From positions 149,933 through 213,932 of the forward strand of contig JAJPJG010000031.1 in assembly GCA_021324395.1 (NCBI GenBank): a stretch of DNA of 64,000 nucleotides, in the 5' to 3' direction. Both the position numbers and the translations under genes were made by a program. Positions 7,035-15,546 of this stretch are shown in pieces. Source of the stretch: Spartobacteria bacterium. Lineage in GTDB: Bacteria; Verrucomicrobiota; Verrucomicrobiia; Chthoniobacterales; Chthoniobacteraceae. Below the pieces are notes generated by a model. The model did no database searches. It was given only the letters and a program-made list of their open reading frames with translations, and had not been told where the DNA came from. Each line of letters begins with the position of its first letter. Position 1 is the stretch's first letter.

Positions 7035-9746
7035 ATGACAACAAAGTTCCCTCTAGTCTCATGCCTGTGCGCCGTCGTCACAGTCACGCCGGTTTTTGCC
7101 GGCACTACAACAACCTCCACGGTTCAGACCACCACTACGACTACAAACGTCGAAGGCGTGGCTGAACGCGAACTCGCCCGCCGGCAGGACATGTTGAATC
7201 ACGCGATGGATCTGCTGAAAACCGGCGATATCGCGATGAAGGAGCACGATTTCGAGACAGCGTTTGCTTCGTATAAAGCTGTCTGCGACATGCTCACGGA
7301 ATCCGACGCAACGCATCACCTGCGCAAACGCGCGCTCGATGGACTCTGCGAAGCCGCTTGCGATCTCGCGGAGCAACGCATCGGAGAAGGACGTTTTACC
7401 GACGCCGAGACTACTGCAAAAGCGGTGCTCGATGAAAAATACGATCCGAGCTGCCATCGCGCGATCGTCATTCTCGCACACCTCGAAGACCCGGATTATT
7501 ACAACAAAACGATCACACCGAAATTCCGCGGCAACGTCGAGGAGGTGAAGCGCATGTTTAAGGAAGCGGAAGGGTTCTATGATACCGGTCGGTTCGATCT
7601 CGCCTATAAGCGCTACGAGCAAATCCTGAACCTCGATCCTTACAACATTGCCGCGCGCAAAGGTGAGGAAAAAGTGAACCTGGCGCGCGATCATTACGCC
7701 GAGGCAGGTTACAACCAGACGCGCTCCTACATGACGTGGCAGCTCGACAAAGCGTGGGATCGTCCCGTGCGCAAATACGGTTTGACCGGTCCGCAGGTGA
7801 TCGAGAGCCAGAAGACGGATATTCGCGGCACGGAATATATTACGAACAAGCTAAACCGCATCGTCATTCCCAAAATCGAATTTCGCGAGGCGACGGTGCG
7901 TGAAGCCATCGATTTCCTGAAACAAAAAAGCCGCGAACTCGACACAGAGACAGATCCGACAAAACGTGGTGTTAACATTGTGTTGAAACTGGAATCATCC
8001 TCCGCTGCAGCACCCGCAGCCCCTACCGGTGTGCCCGGCGCTGAAGCCGCGCCGGCGATTCCCGGTTTGGAACCGGCGCCCGCTGTGCCTGCAGCCGCGG
8101 CTCCGGCAACGGCTGGCGGTCCATCGGTCAACCCGGCGGATGTGCACATCACACTTTCGCTTACGAACATTCCTCTCTCGGAAGCGCTGCGCTACATCAC
8201 GAATCTGGCGAGTCTCAAAATCAAAATCGATCCGTATGCGGTCGCCGTGGTGCCGATCACGGAAAACACCGAGGCACTGATTACAAAAGAATACAAAGTC
8301 CCGCCGGGCTTCATCAGTAACGCGCCCGGAGGGGGCGCAGGCGGCTCGCTCAACCAAGGTGCGGTTCGCAGCGGACGTGGTGGCGGTGGCGGCGGAGCAA
8401 ATGACACAACGCGCGGCGGGCAAAGCATCGCTGCGAAAGCAAGCGCGCGTGAGTTTCTCGAGTCACAAGGTGTGCAGTTCCCACCCGGCGCCAGCGCGAA
8501 TTATCTGGCGAGCAGCAGTCGACTCGTCGTGCGCAACACGCAGGAAAATCTCGACCTTGTCGATACGCTCGTTGACGCAAGCATTGTCGCCGCTCCGTCG
8601 CAGGTGGAGATCGAGTCGAAATTCGTCGAAATCACGCAGCAAAATCTCAAAGAGCTTGGCTTCGATATTCTGCTCGGCCAGTCGAATGTTCCCGGATCGA
8701 AAGTGTTCTTCACCGGTGGCACACCCGGCCTCGGCCAGACCCCGGCGCAAGCAGATTTCCCGCTCTCGTTGCCGTCGAGCTCGAGTTCGCTTGTTGAACA
8801 GCCGGTTACGAGCGGATTGCGCAGTGGCAATCTGGCCATCAGCGCCAATGCGATTGACGCGCTGCTTTTCCCGACGAGCGGTGCGAGCAAACTGGCTCCC
8901 GGTATTCTCGGTCTAGGCAGCACGCTGACTGACCCGACATTTCAGCTCGTGATACGTGCCTTAAACCAGAAAAAAGGCGTCGATCTGCTCTCCGCTCCTC
9001 GCGTGACGACGAAGAGTGGCCAACGCGCCGTCATTGAAATCATTCGCGAATTTCGTTATCCGACCGAATTCGATCCGCCACAAATTCCGCAGAACATCGG
9101 CCAGCAAAACTCCGTCAGCCTCACGCCTGGTGTTTCGCAGACGCCGCAGGTATTCCCGGTTACGCCGACCACACCGACGGCGTTTGAAACCCGTAACACG
9201 GGCGTGACGCTCGAAGTCGAGCCGACCGTCGGGCCCGATGGTTATACAATTGACCTCAATCTCGTGCCGCAGGTTGTCGAATTCGAAGGCTTCATCAACT
9301 ACGGAAGCCCGATCCGAACGCTCAATCCAAATGCATTCGCCACGACTGCGGCCGCCATCACCGGCAACAACACTCAATCGTCCGTGGTTCTTACGGACAA
9401 CGTCATTAACCAGCCGATCTTCAGCACACGCAAAGTCACAACGAGCGTGAGCATCTGGGACGGCCAGACGGTCGTGCTCGGCGGACTGATGCGTGAAGAC
9501 GTCCAGAAAGTGGAGGACAAGGTGCCAATCCTCGGCGACATCCCGCTGCTCGGCCGCGCGTTTCGCACGAATGTAGACCAGCACCTAAAACGCAACCTGA
9601 TTATCTTCGTCACCGCACGGCTGATCAATCCCGCTGGCGAACCGGTGCAGCAGGACGAGGAAAAAGAAGAAGTGGTCGAGCCAATCGGTTTGCCGCAGCC
9701 GCCGCCGGCAGCGCCGCAACCGGAGATGCCGCTCTTCCAAAAATAA
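7035..9746 (+). CDS. Outer-membrane secretin (PilQ/GspD superfamily), Amuc_1098 position
   Basis: A 903-residue precursor. I chose the ATG at 7035 over an in-frame TTG at 7008 because it gives a signal peptide ending near PVFAG. After a Thr-rich stretch come TPR-like helices (about 45-220), small N-domains interrupted by Pro/Ala-rich and Gly-rich linkers (about 315-365 and 430-460), and the secretin core: VEIESKFVEITQQNLKELGF, then VTLEVEPTVGPDGY, then GQTVVLGGLMRED and KVPILGDIPLLGRAFR near the end. That last run is the hallmark of type II/IV secretins, which form the outer-membrane pore. The TPR front end is an unusual addition. It closes the five-gene envelope block; coaE starts 6 bp later. 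Confidence 0.9.
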   Translation: MTTKFPLVSCLCAVVTVTPVFAGTTTTSTVQTTTTTTNVEGVAERELARRQDMLNHAMDLLKTGDIAMKEHDFETAFASYKAVCDMLTESDATHHLRKRALDGLCEAACDLAEQRIGEGRFTDAETTAKAVLDEKYDPSCHRAIVILAHLEDPDYYNKTITPKFRGNVEEVKRMFKEAEGFYDTGRFDLAYKRYEQILNLDPYNIAARKGEEKVNLARDHYAEAGYNQTRSYMTWQLDKAWDRPVRKYGLTGPQVIESQKTDIRGTEYITNKLNRIVIPKIEFREATVREAIDFLKQKSRELDTETDPTKRGVNIVLKLESSSAAAPAAPTGVPGAEAAPAIPGLEPAPAVPAAAAPATAGGPSVNPADVHITLSLTNIPLSEALRYITNLASLKIKIDPYAVAVVPITENTEALITKEYKVPPGFISNAPGGGAGGSLNQGAVRSGRGGGGGGANDTTRGGQSIAAKASAREFLESQGVQFPPGASANYLASSSRLVVRNTQENLDLVDTLVDASIVAAPSQVEIESKFVEITQQNLKELGFDILLGQSNVPGSKVFFTGGTPGLGQTPAQADFPLSLPSSSSSLVEQPVTSGLRSGNLAISANAIDALLFPTSGASKLAPGILGLGSTLTDPTFQLVIRALNQKKGVDLLSAPRVTTKSGQRAVIEIIREFRYPTEFDPPQIPQNIGQQNSVSLTPGVSQTPQVFPVTPTTPTAFETRNTGVTLEVEPTVGPDGYTIDLNLVPQVVEFEGFINYGSPIRTLNPNAFATTAAAITGNNTQSSVVLTDNVINQPIFSTRKVTTSVSIWDGQTVVLGGLMREDVQKVEDKVPILGDIPLLGRAFRTNVDQHLKRNLIIFVTARLINPAGEPVQQDEEKEEVVEPIGLPQPPPAAPQPEMPLFQK

Positions 9747-9752
9747 TCGCGT

Positions 9753-10355
9753 GTGCCGGTCCTGGGCATCACGGGCGGAATTGCGACAGGCAAGAGTGCT
9801 TGCACGCAAATGCTGTGTCGTATGCTTTCGGCTGAAGTATTCGATGCCGATGAGACAGCGCGCCGGCTGGTAGAAAAAGATTCGCAAGTTCAGCAGCGCA
9901 TTCGCGAGCAGTTTGGCGACGAAGTGTTCGCACAAACCGGCGATATCGACCGCGCAAAATTGCGCGCGATCGTTTTTGCGAATGAAACACGACGTCGTGA
10001 ACTCGAGGCAATTTTGCATCCGGTGATCCGCGAGACGTGGCTGCCGCAGGCGGAGAAATTTAGACGTGAAAAAAAATGGCTTTTGGTGGACATTCCACTG
10101 CTCTTTGAAACGGACGCCGGCCAATATTTCGACACGCTCGTTGTGATAGCATGTTCTCACGACACACAACTTCGCCGCTTATGCACATTGCGAAATCTCG
10201 ACGAGCAGATGGCAGGAAAAATCATTGCCGCGCAGATGCCGTTGCACGTAAAGATTTCGCGCGCCGATCATGTCATTTGGAATGACGGCGCGATGACTGC
10301 ACTGGAACGACAGACAACATTATTTAGTGAATACCTCACAAAGCGTTATGGATGA
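9753..10355 (+). CDS. coaE: Dephospho-CoA kinase
   Basis: A 200-residue kinase for the last step of coenzyme A synthesis, phosphorylating the 3'-OH of the dephospho-CoA ribose. The GTG start at 9753 places the P-loop GGIATGKS at residues 8-15. EVFDADETARRLV and LVDIPLLFE match the CoaE substrate and lid regions, and the length is normal. It lies 6 bp after the secretin and its stop codon overlaps the rho start by 8 bp, so it is translated within the same transcript as the pilus-like block and rho. Confidence 0.93.
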   Translation: MPVLGITGGIATGKSACTQMLCRMLSAEVFDADETARRLVEKDSQVQQRIREQFGDEVFAQTGDIDRAKLRAIVFANETRRRELEAILHPVIRETWLPQAEKFRREKKWLLVDIPLLFETDAGQYFDTLVVIACSHDTQLRRLCTLRNLDEQMAGKIIAAQMPLHVKISRADHVIWNDGAMTALERQTTLFSEYLTKRYG

Positions 10356-11652
10356 GTCACCGGCAACGGTGAGAACGGCCGAAGCCCCGTCGCAACTGAA
10401 CATTGGTGCATTGCACGCCGAACCACTCGCGCGGCTGCTTGAGCGCGCGCACGAGCAGAACCTTTTCATCAATCCCGAGCGCACACGGCACCAGCTCATT
10501 TTCGACTTGCTGCGTGCTTACGGCGAACGCGGCACCATTTTGATTGCCGATGGCGTGGTCGAGATGGTGTCGGAAACGCAGGCGTTTTTGCGCTGGCCCA
10601 GCCAGAACTTTCGTCCCGGCCCGGAGGATCCGATCCTCACGACCGGTTTGATAAAGCGTCACGGTCTGCAAAATGGAAATCTCGTCAACGTGCGCCTGCA
10701 TCCGCCACGCGATCGCGAGCGTTACATGATCGTTACCGAAGTGCTGGAGATCGAAGGCGTGCTCGCTGACGAATGGAAAGTGCCCAAAAATTTTGACAGC
10801 CTTACGGCGCTCTCACCTGACCAGCGGATCATCCTGGAAAATCACGTGACAAACTCGCTCAGCGCGCGTGCAGTCGATTTGATTACGCCCGTTGGCCGCG
10901 GGCAACGGGCGCTCATCGTCGCGCCGCCACGCACCGGGAAAACGGTTTTGCTAAAAGAAATCGCACAGGCGATTCGCGCGAATTCACCGGAAACGCATTT
11001 GATTTTGCTACTCGTCGATGAACGTCCCGAAGAGGTAACGGATCTTAAACGCAGCGTTGATGCGGATATTTTCTCCTCCACGTTTGATGAATCGCCGATG
11101 CGTCACGTGCAGGTGGCGGAGCTTGTCAGCGAGCGTGCGCGGCGTTTGGTCGAGATGAAAAAGCACGTCGTCATCATGCTCGACTCGATCACGCGACTCG
11201 CGCGCGGTTACAACGCATTGCAGCCCGGCAAAGGCCGCACGATGTCCGGCGGCGTCGAATCGCAAGCACTGCTCAAGCCGAAGAAATTTTTTGGCTCGGC
11301 GCGTAACACCGAGGAAGGCGGCAGCCTGACGATCATTGCGACCGCGTTGATCGAAACCGAGAGCCGTATGGACGAAGTGATTTTCGAGGAATTCAAAGGC
11401 ACGGGTAATATGGAGCTCCACCTTGATCGCGAGCTCGTGGAGCGCCGCATTTTTCCGGCGATTCACATTTTAAAATCGGGCACGCGCCGAGAGGAATTGC
11501 TGTATCATCCGGACGAATACGAGCGCATTAAGATTATGCGTCGCCAGCTTGCAGAGTTGCCCGCGGTCGAGGCAATGGAGTTGCTGGTGGAGAATTTGAA
11601 AGCGACGTCGAGCAATGCCGAGTTGTTGCTCGCAGGTTTGCGCGGCGCGTAA
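10348..11652 (+). CDS. rho: Transcription termination factor Rho
   Basis: A 434-residue hexameric RNA helicase for factor-dependent termination. The N-terminal RNA-binding fold (about 50-125) carries FLRWPSQNF and [12 protein letters not shown]. The ATPase core has the Walker [12 protein letters not shown], the Walker B region [25 protein letters not shown] and SGGVESQAL. An upstream GTG at 10327 would add seven residues; the ATG at 10348 is taken because the family core begins soon after. There is no large N-terminal insertion of the kind seen in some Bacteroidota and Actinomycetota. The start overlaps coaE by 8 bp. Confidence 0.96.
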   Translation: MDESPATVRTAEAPSQLNIGALHAEPLARLLERAHEQNLFINPERTRHQLIFDLLRAYGERGTILIADGVVEMVSETQAFLRWPSQNFRPGPEDPILTTGLIKRHGLQNGNLVNVRLHPPRDRERYMIVTEVLEIEGVLADEWKVPKNFDSLTALSPDQRIILENHVTNSLSARAVDLITPVGRGQRALIVAPPRTGKTVLLKEIAQAIRANSPETHLILLLVDERPEEVTDLKRSVDADIFSSTFDESPMRHVQVAELVSERARRLVEMKKHVVIMLDSITRLARGYNALQPGKGRTMSGGVESQALLKPKKFFGSARNTEEGGSLTIIATALIETESRMDEVIFEEFKGTGNMELHLDRELVERRIFPAIHILKSGTRREELLYHPDEYERIKIMRRQLAELPAVEAMELLVENLKATSSNAELLLAGLRGA

Positions 11653-11653
11653 C

Positions 11654-12709
11654 GTGATCAGCTCCGATGCGGCGCTCGCCGCGCTTCTCCCCAGACTCGC
11701 CGTCGTCGATCCGATCGCGATCGACACGGAAGCCGACAGTCTGCACTGCTATTTTGAAAAACTCTGCTTAGTGCAAATCAGCGTGCCGGGCGAGGACGTG
11801 CTCGTTGACCCACTCGCCGATTTTTCACTCGCGCCGCTGTTCGAGATGCTCGCGACGAAAGAGCTCGTGCTGCATGGCGCGGATTATGATTTGCGGCTTA
11901 TGCGGCGCGTCGGATTCACCGAACCACGCGTAATTTTCGACACGATGATTGCGGCGCGTTTGGTCGGTCAGACCGAGTTCAGCCTTGCGGCCCTCATCAC
12001 AAAATATTTCGGCGTCACGCTTGCGAAAGGTTCGCAAAAAGCAAATTGGGCGAAGCGCCCGCTTTCGGCGCTGATGGCGGAATACGCGAAAAACGACACG
12101 CACTATTTGCTGGAACTTGCGGATAAACTCGGCGCGGAACTGCGCTCTCTCAACCGCTGGGAATGGTTTCGGCAGTCATGCGCACGAGCGATCGAAGTCG
12201 CAAAAACCGACCGCGATCGCGACGTGGAAAACATTTGGCGAATTTCCGGCAGCCACGAATTACGCGGACTCTCCGCGGCGGTGCTGCGCGCGCTCTGGCA
12301 GTGGCGCGACCAGGAAGCGCGCGCGGTCGATCGCCCGCCGTTTCACATTTTGCAAAATGACAAGCTCATCGAATGCGCGCGTGCGTTTGCAACGGGCGGG
12401 CGCGTATCGGTGCCGCATCTTTCATCGTCACGCGCGAAGCGATTTTTTGCCGCTGCGGAATCGGCGCTGCGTTTGCCGGAAGAGGAATGGCCGATGATCG
12501 TCCGCAAGCCGCGTCCGCGCTCCACGCCGGATCAGGATCGTTTGTTTAACGCTCTAAAAATTCGTCGCGACAAGGCTGCATCCGAGCTACGACTCGACCC
12601 GACATTGATCGCGCCAAAAGCGGTGCTGGAAAGCCTGGCAGCCGATCAGGAATCGGCGAAATCAAAGCTGCTGCCGTGGCAGCGCGAGTTGCTCGAGCTT
12701 TCCGAGTGA
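11654..12709 (+). CDS. rnd: Ribonuclease D-type 3'-5' exonuclease
   Basis: A 351-residue protein with a GTG start at 11654, one base after the rho stop. The DEDD exonuclease domain covers about residues 1-170: IDTEADSLH holds the first Asp/Glu pair, HGADYDLRLM the second and YAKNDTHYLLEL the third with its Tyr. An HRDC-like helical region follows (about 210-290). RNase D trims tRNA 3' ends and other structured RNA. E. coli Rnd is slightly longer (375). It is the last gene of the long co-directional run; the next gene is convergent, 4 bp away. Confidence 0.88.
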   Translation: MISSDAALAALLPRLAVVDPIAIDTEADSLHCYFEKLCLVQISVPGEDVLVDPLADFSLAPLFEMLATKELVLHGADYDLRLMRRVGFTEPRVIFDTMIAARLVGQTEFSLAALITKYFGVTLAKGSQKANWAKRPLSALMAEYAKNDTHYLLELADKLGAELRSLNRWEWFRQSCARAIEVAKTDRDRDVENIWRISGSHELRGLSAAVLRALWQWRDQEARAVDRPPFHILQNDKLIECARAFATGGRVSVPHLSSSRAKRFFAAAESALRLPEEEWPMIVRKPRPRSTPDQDRLFNALKIRRDKAASELRLDPTLIAPKAVLESLAADQESAKSKLLPWQRELLELSE

Positions 12710-12713
12710 ACGG

Positions 12714-12983
12714 TCACTGCGCTGGAAGCGCGGGCGTTTGCGCAGCCGGAGCTGGCGCCGGTGTCGGCTCGTTTTCAGTCGGAACCGGTCCGGAGCGTGG
12801 AATCACGTAAACGTGAGTTGCCGAGCGATGGTCGTAACGGCCGGCGAGTGTGAGTCCGCGCTTTTTCGTCGTCCACGGGCCGTGCGGCTTCGCCGGTGAG
12901 TAGAATGCGCGATAGTTTGACGAAGTTGTGCAGGCGGTGAGGGAAAAGATTACAAGCAGGGCGAGGGAGAACGCGAATTTCAC
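12714..12983 (-). CDS. Small predicted lipoprotein
   Basis: An 89-residue product with a type II signal sequence: a charged start, a hydrophobic core and the lipobox SLTAC, with Cys at residue 18 as the lipid anchor. The mature part contains [18 protein letters not shown] and ends in a Pro/Ala-rich tail. I do not recognise a family. It is monocistronic on the minus strand, tail-to-tail with the RNase D gene and divergent from DAHP synthase. Confidence 0.7.
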   Translation of the reverse strand: MKFAFSLALLVIFSLTACTTSSNYRAFYSPAKPHGPWTTKKRGLTLAGRYDHRSATHVYVIPRSGPVPTENEPTPAPAPAAQTPALPAQ

Positions 12984-13081
12984 GTTGCGATGGCAACAAA
13001 TTCGCCTCGCAGTGTCAACGCGCCGCGCCGGGAAAAAATGTTGCTCAATCGCGACCGCTCGCTAATTTCTCACCCCTTCGC

Positions 13082-14095
13082 ATGATCATCGTTACCAAAC
13101 CCGACGCCACAGAGGAGCAAATCCAGCACGTGGTCGATCGCATCAAAGAGTGGGGCCTGAAGGCCGAAGTCAGCCGCGGCGCGCAGCGCGTCGTCATTGG
13201 CGTGATCGGGCAGGAAGACGTGATCCGGGAAAAACCGATCGCTGCGATGGCGGGCGTCGAGTCCGTTACGCCCGTGTTAAAGCCTTACAAACTAGTTGCG
13301 CACGAATTTCGCCAGACGCAATCGCTCGTGAAAGTTGGTGACGTGACCGTCGGCAACAGTGAAGTCGTCATCATGTCCGGTCCCTGCTCGGTGGAAAATC
13401 GCGAGCAGATCACGTCGATTGCGCGCGATGTCAAACAAGCCGGCGCACGAATTCTTCGCGGCGGCGCATTCAAGCCGCGCACGTCGCCCTATACATTTCA
13501 GGGTCTTGGCATCGATGGTTTGAAAATGCTCGCCGAAGCGCGCGAGGCTACCGGTCTGCCGGTGATCACCGAGATCATGGATACGAAGGATTTGGAAGTG
13601 ATCGAGAAATATGCCGATTGCCTCCAGGTCGGCGCTCGGAACATGCAAAACTTTTCGTTACTGAAAGAAGTCGGCCGCAGCAAGCTGCCGGTCATGCTCA
13701 AGCGCGGCATGAGCGCGACGGTCAAAGATTTGCTGATGAGCGCGGAATACATTTTGAGCGAGGGCAATTTCAACGTGATGCTTTGCGAACGCGGCATCCG
13801 CACATTCGAGACTTACACGCGAAATACGCTCGATCTCAATGCGGTGCCGGTTTTGAAAAAGGAAACGCACCTGCCAGTGGTCGTCGATCCGACGCACGGC
13901 ATTGGATTGCGCGAGCACATTCCGCAGATGGCGCTCGCTGCAGTCGCCGCAGGCGCCGATGCGCTGATGATCGAAGTTCACAACAATCCGGAGCTTGCGA
14001 AAAGCGACGGCGAACAGGCGCTCATGCCCGATGAATTCGCTGAACTTGTCGCGCGCGTGCGTGCGGTCGCGCAGGCGGTCGGCCGCGGGGCTTGA
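13082..14095 (+). CDS. aroF: 3-deoxy-7-phosphoheptulonate synthase (type I-beta, AroF/AroG-like)
   Basis: A 337-residue enzyme that condenses phosphoenolpyruvate and erythrose 4-phosphate at the entry to the shikimate pathway. The N-terminal ~70 residues ([23 protein letters not shown]) are the ferredoxin-like regulatory domain found in I-beta enzymes such as that of Thermotoga. The barrel shows [46 protein letters not shown] and VVDPTHGIG, and includes the metal-binding Cys, His and Glu. Regulation by tyrosine through the N-terminal domain is known for the family and only inferred here. Confidence 0.94.
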   Translation: MIIVTKPDATEEQIQHVVDRIKEWGLKAEVSRGAQRVVIGVIGQEDVIREKPIAAMAGVESVTPVLKPYKLVAHEFRQTQSLVKVGDVTVGNSEVVIMSGPCSVENREQITSIARDVKQAGARILRGGAFKPRTSPYTFQGLGIDGLKMLAEAREATGLPVITEIMDTKDLEVIEKYADCLQVGARNMQNFSLLKEVGRSKLPVMLKRGMSATVKDLLMSAEYILSEGNFNVMLCERGIRTFETYTRNTLDLNAVPVLKKETHLPVVVDPTHGIGLREHIPQMALAAVAAGADALMIEVHNNPELAKSDGEQALMPDEFAELVARVRAVAQAVGRGA

Positions 14096-14127
14096 TATTT
14101 GTTAAACGGCTGTGCAAGCTCGCAGTC

Positions 14128-14526
14128 ATGCTCGACGGATTTAAAAAATTCATACTCCGCGGAAACGTCGTCGATCTGGCAGTCGGCGTTATGATCGGCG
14201 CGGCGTTCACCGCAGTCGTCACTTCGGTTTCGAAAGATCTCATGACGCCGATCATCGGCATCTTCGGCGGGGTTCATGATTTCTCCACGCTGAAAATCGG
14301 GCCGGTCGCGATCGGCAGTTTTATTAACGCGCTGCTCGCATTTATCATCCAGGCAGCGATCATCTATTTTTTCATAGTCCTGCCGATGAATCGCTTCATG
14401 GCACTCATGAAAAAAGACGAGCCGATCACTCCGCTCGCGACAAAAGAATGCCGATATTGCGCGATGACAATTTCCGCCAAAGCAACGCGCTGCCCGCATT
14501 GCACGTCGGAAATCGCGGCACAGTGA
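14128..14526 (+). CDS. mscL: Large-conductance mechanosensitive channel with C-terminal zinc-ribbon-like tail
   Basis: A 132-residue pentameric tension-gated channel that protects against osmotic shock. The ATG at 14128 gives the standard start [20 protein letters not shown] and TM1 with [14 protein letters not shown]2 is [20 protein letters not shown] (about 72-91). After the usual cytoplasmic helix position the tail carries CRYC and CPHC spaced by 11 residues, a pattern able to bind zinc and absent from the E. coli protein. The gene's last bases overlap the phosphoesterase start (GTGA). Confidence 0.93.
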   Translation: MLDGFKKFILRGNVVDLAVGVMIGAAFTAVVTSVSKDLMTPIIGIFGGVHDFSTLKIGPVAIGSFINALLAFIIQAAIIYFFIVLPMNRFMALMKKDEPITPLATKECRYCAMTISAKATRCPHCTSEIAAQ

Positions 14527-15500
14527 GAGCGTTCGCAGCGGCGTTTTTTCTATTCGCGAATGCCTGCTTCGCGAGCGACGCGATTGATCTCGTCGCGTTT
14601 GGCGACTGGGGCGCGGGCTCCTTGCAACAACGGGCTGTTGCACATGCGATGAGCGATTATTTGTCGCAGAGTCACATCGCGCCACAAGCGTGTTTGTTGC
14701 TGGGCGACAATTTTTACGGACCACTTCCGCAGGGCGAAAATGATCCGCGCTGGCAGGCGGAATTCGAGCAGATGTATCCGCGCGACACATTGCCGTTTCC
14801 GTTTTACGTCGCGCTTGGCAACCACGATTACGAGGACTTTGGCACGAAGCTCAAGGCCGAGTTTGCATACGGGAAAAATCACGCCGACTCGCGTTGGAAG
14901 CTGCCAGCGAAATGGTATCGCGTTGATTTTCCGGAAAAGGCGCCGCTCGTCAGCGTGTTGATCATCGATAGCGATCGCGACCGTCTCAGCGCGGACGAAT
15001 GGAATGCCCAAAAAGCGTGGCTGCACGCGGAAGTCGAGCGCTCTGATCCGAAAAAATGGGTCATCGTCGCGGCGCATCATCCACTTTTTTCCAATGGCCT
15101 GCACGGTGACGATCCGGAGATGATCGCGACGATTGCGCCTTCGATTTTCACGCACAAAATCGACTTTTATTTGTGCGGTCACGACCACGATCTCGAACAC
15201 CTGCAAATCGCCGACTGGCCGCCTTCGTTCCTTATCGCCGGTGGCGGCGGCGCGGTTTTGCGCCCGATGAAACGTAACGACCGCGGACCGTTTTCGCGTT
15301 CGCTCGCCGGCTTTGTGCATCTCCATTTCACGCCGGAAAATGCGACGATCAAATTTGTCGATACGCACGGCGAGATTCTCCACTGGGCTGAACGTAGTGT
15401 TGATGGAACAGTAACGGTAAAAAGCACCACCGGCTGCGACGTTCCGCCTCCATCGGAATCGCCGACGCCGACGCCCGCAGCTTCGCCAAACAAGCGGTAA
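14523..15500 (+). CDS. Secreted metallophosphoesterase (tartrate-resistant acid phosphatase-like)
   Basis: A 325-residue protein with a GTG start at 14523 that overlaps the mscL stop and begins a signal peptide ([14 protein letters not shown]). The binuclear metal site is visible: [32 protein letters not shown] and [10 protein letters not shown] in the canonical order. This spacing is closest to the purple/type 5 acid phosphatase group. It should act in the periplasm or outside the cell on phosphoesters. The tail (about 300-325) is Ser/Pro/Thr-rich and probably unstructured. Confidence 0.85.
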   Translation: MRAFAAAFFLFANACFASDAIDLVAFGDWGAGSLQQRAVAHAMSDYLSQSHIAPQACLLLGDNFYGPLPQGENDPRWQAEFEQMYPRDTLPFPFYVALGNHDYEDFGTKLKAEFAYGKNHADSRWKLPAKWYRVDFPEKAPLVSVLIIDSDRDRLSADEWNAQKAWLHAEVERSDPKKWVIVAAHHPLFSNGLHGDDPEMIATIAPSIFTHKIDFYLCGHDHDLEHLQIADWPPSFLIAGGGGAVLRPMKRNDRGPFSRSLAGFVHLHFTPENATIKFVDTHGEILHWAERSVDGTVTVKSTTGCDVPPPSESPTPTPAASPNKR

Positions 15501-15546
15501 TAGTTGCGGCGGGTGCGCTGGAAGTTGAATATGCGGTGCTGCTGCG

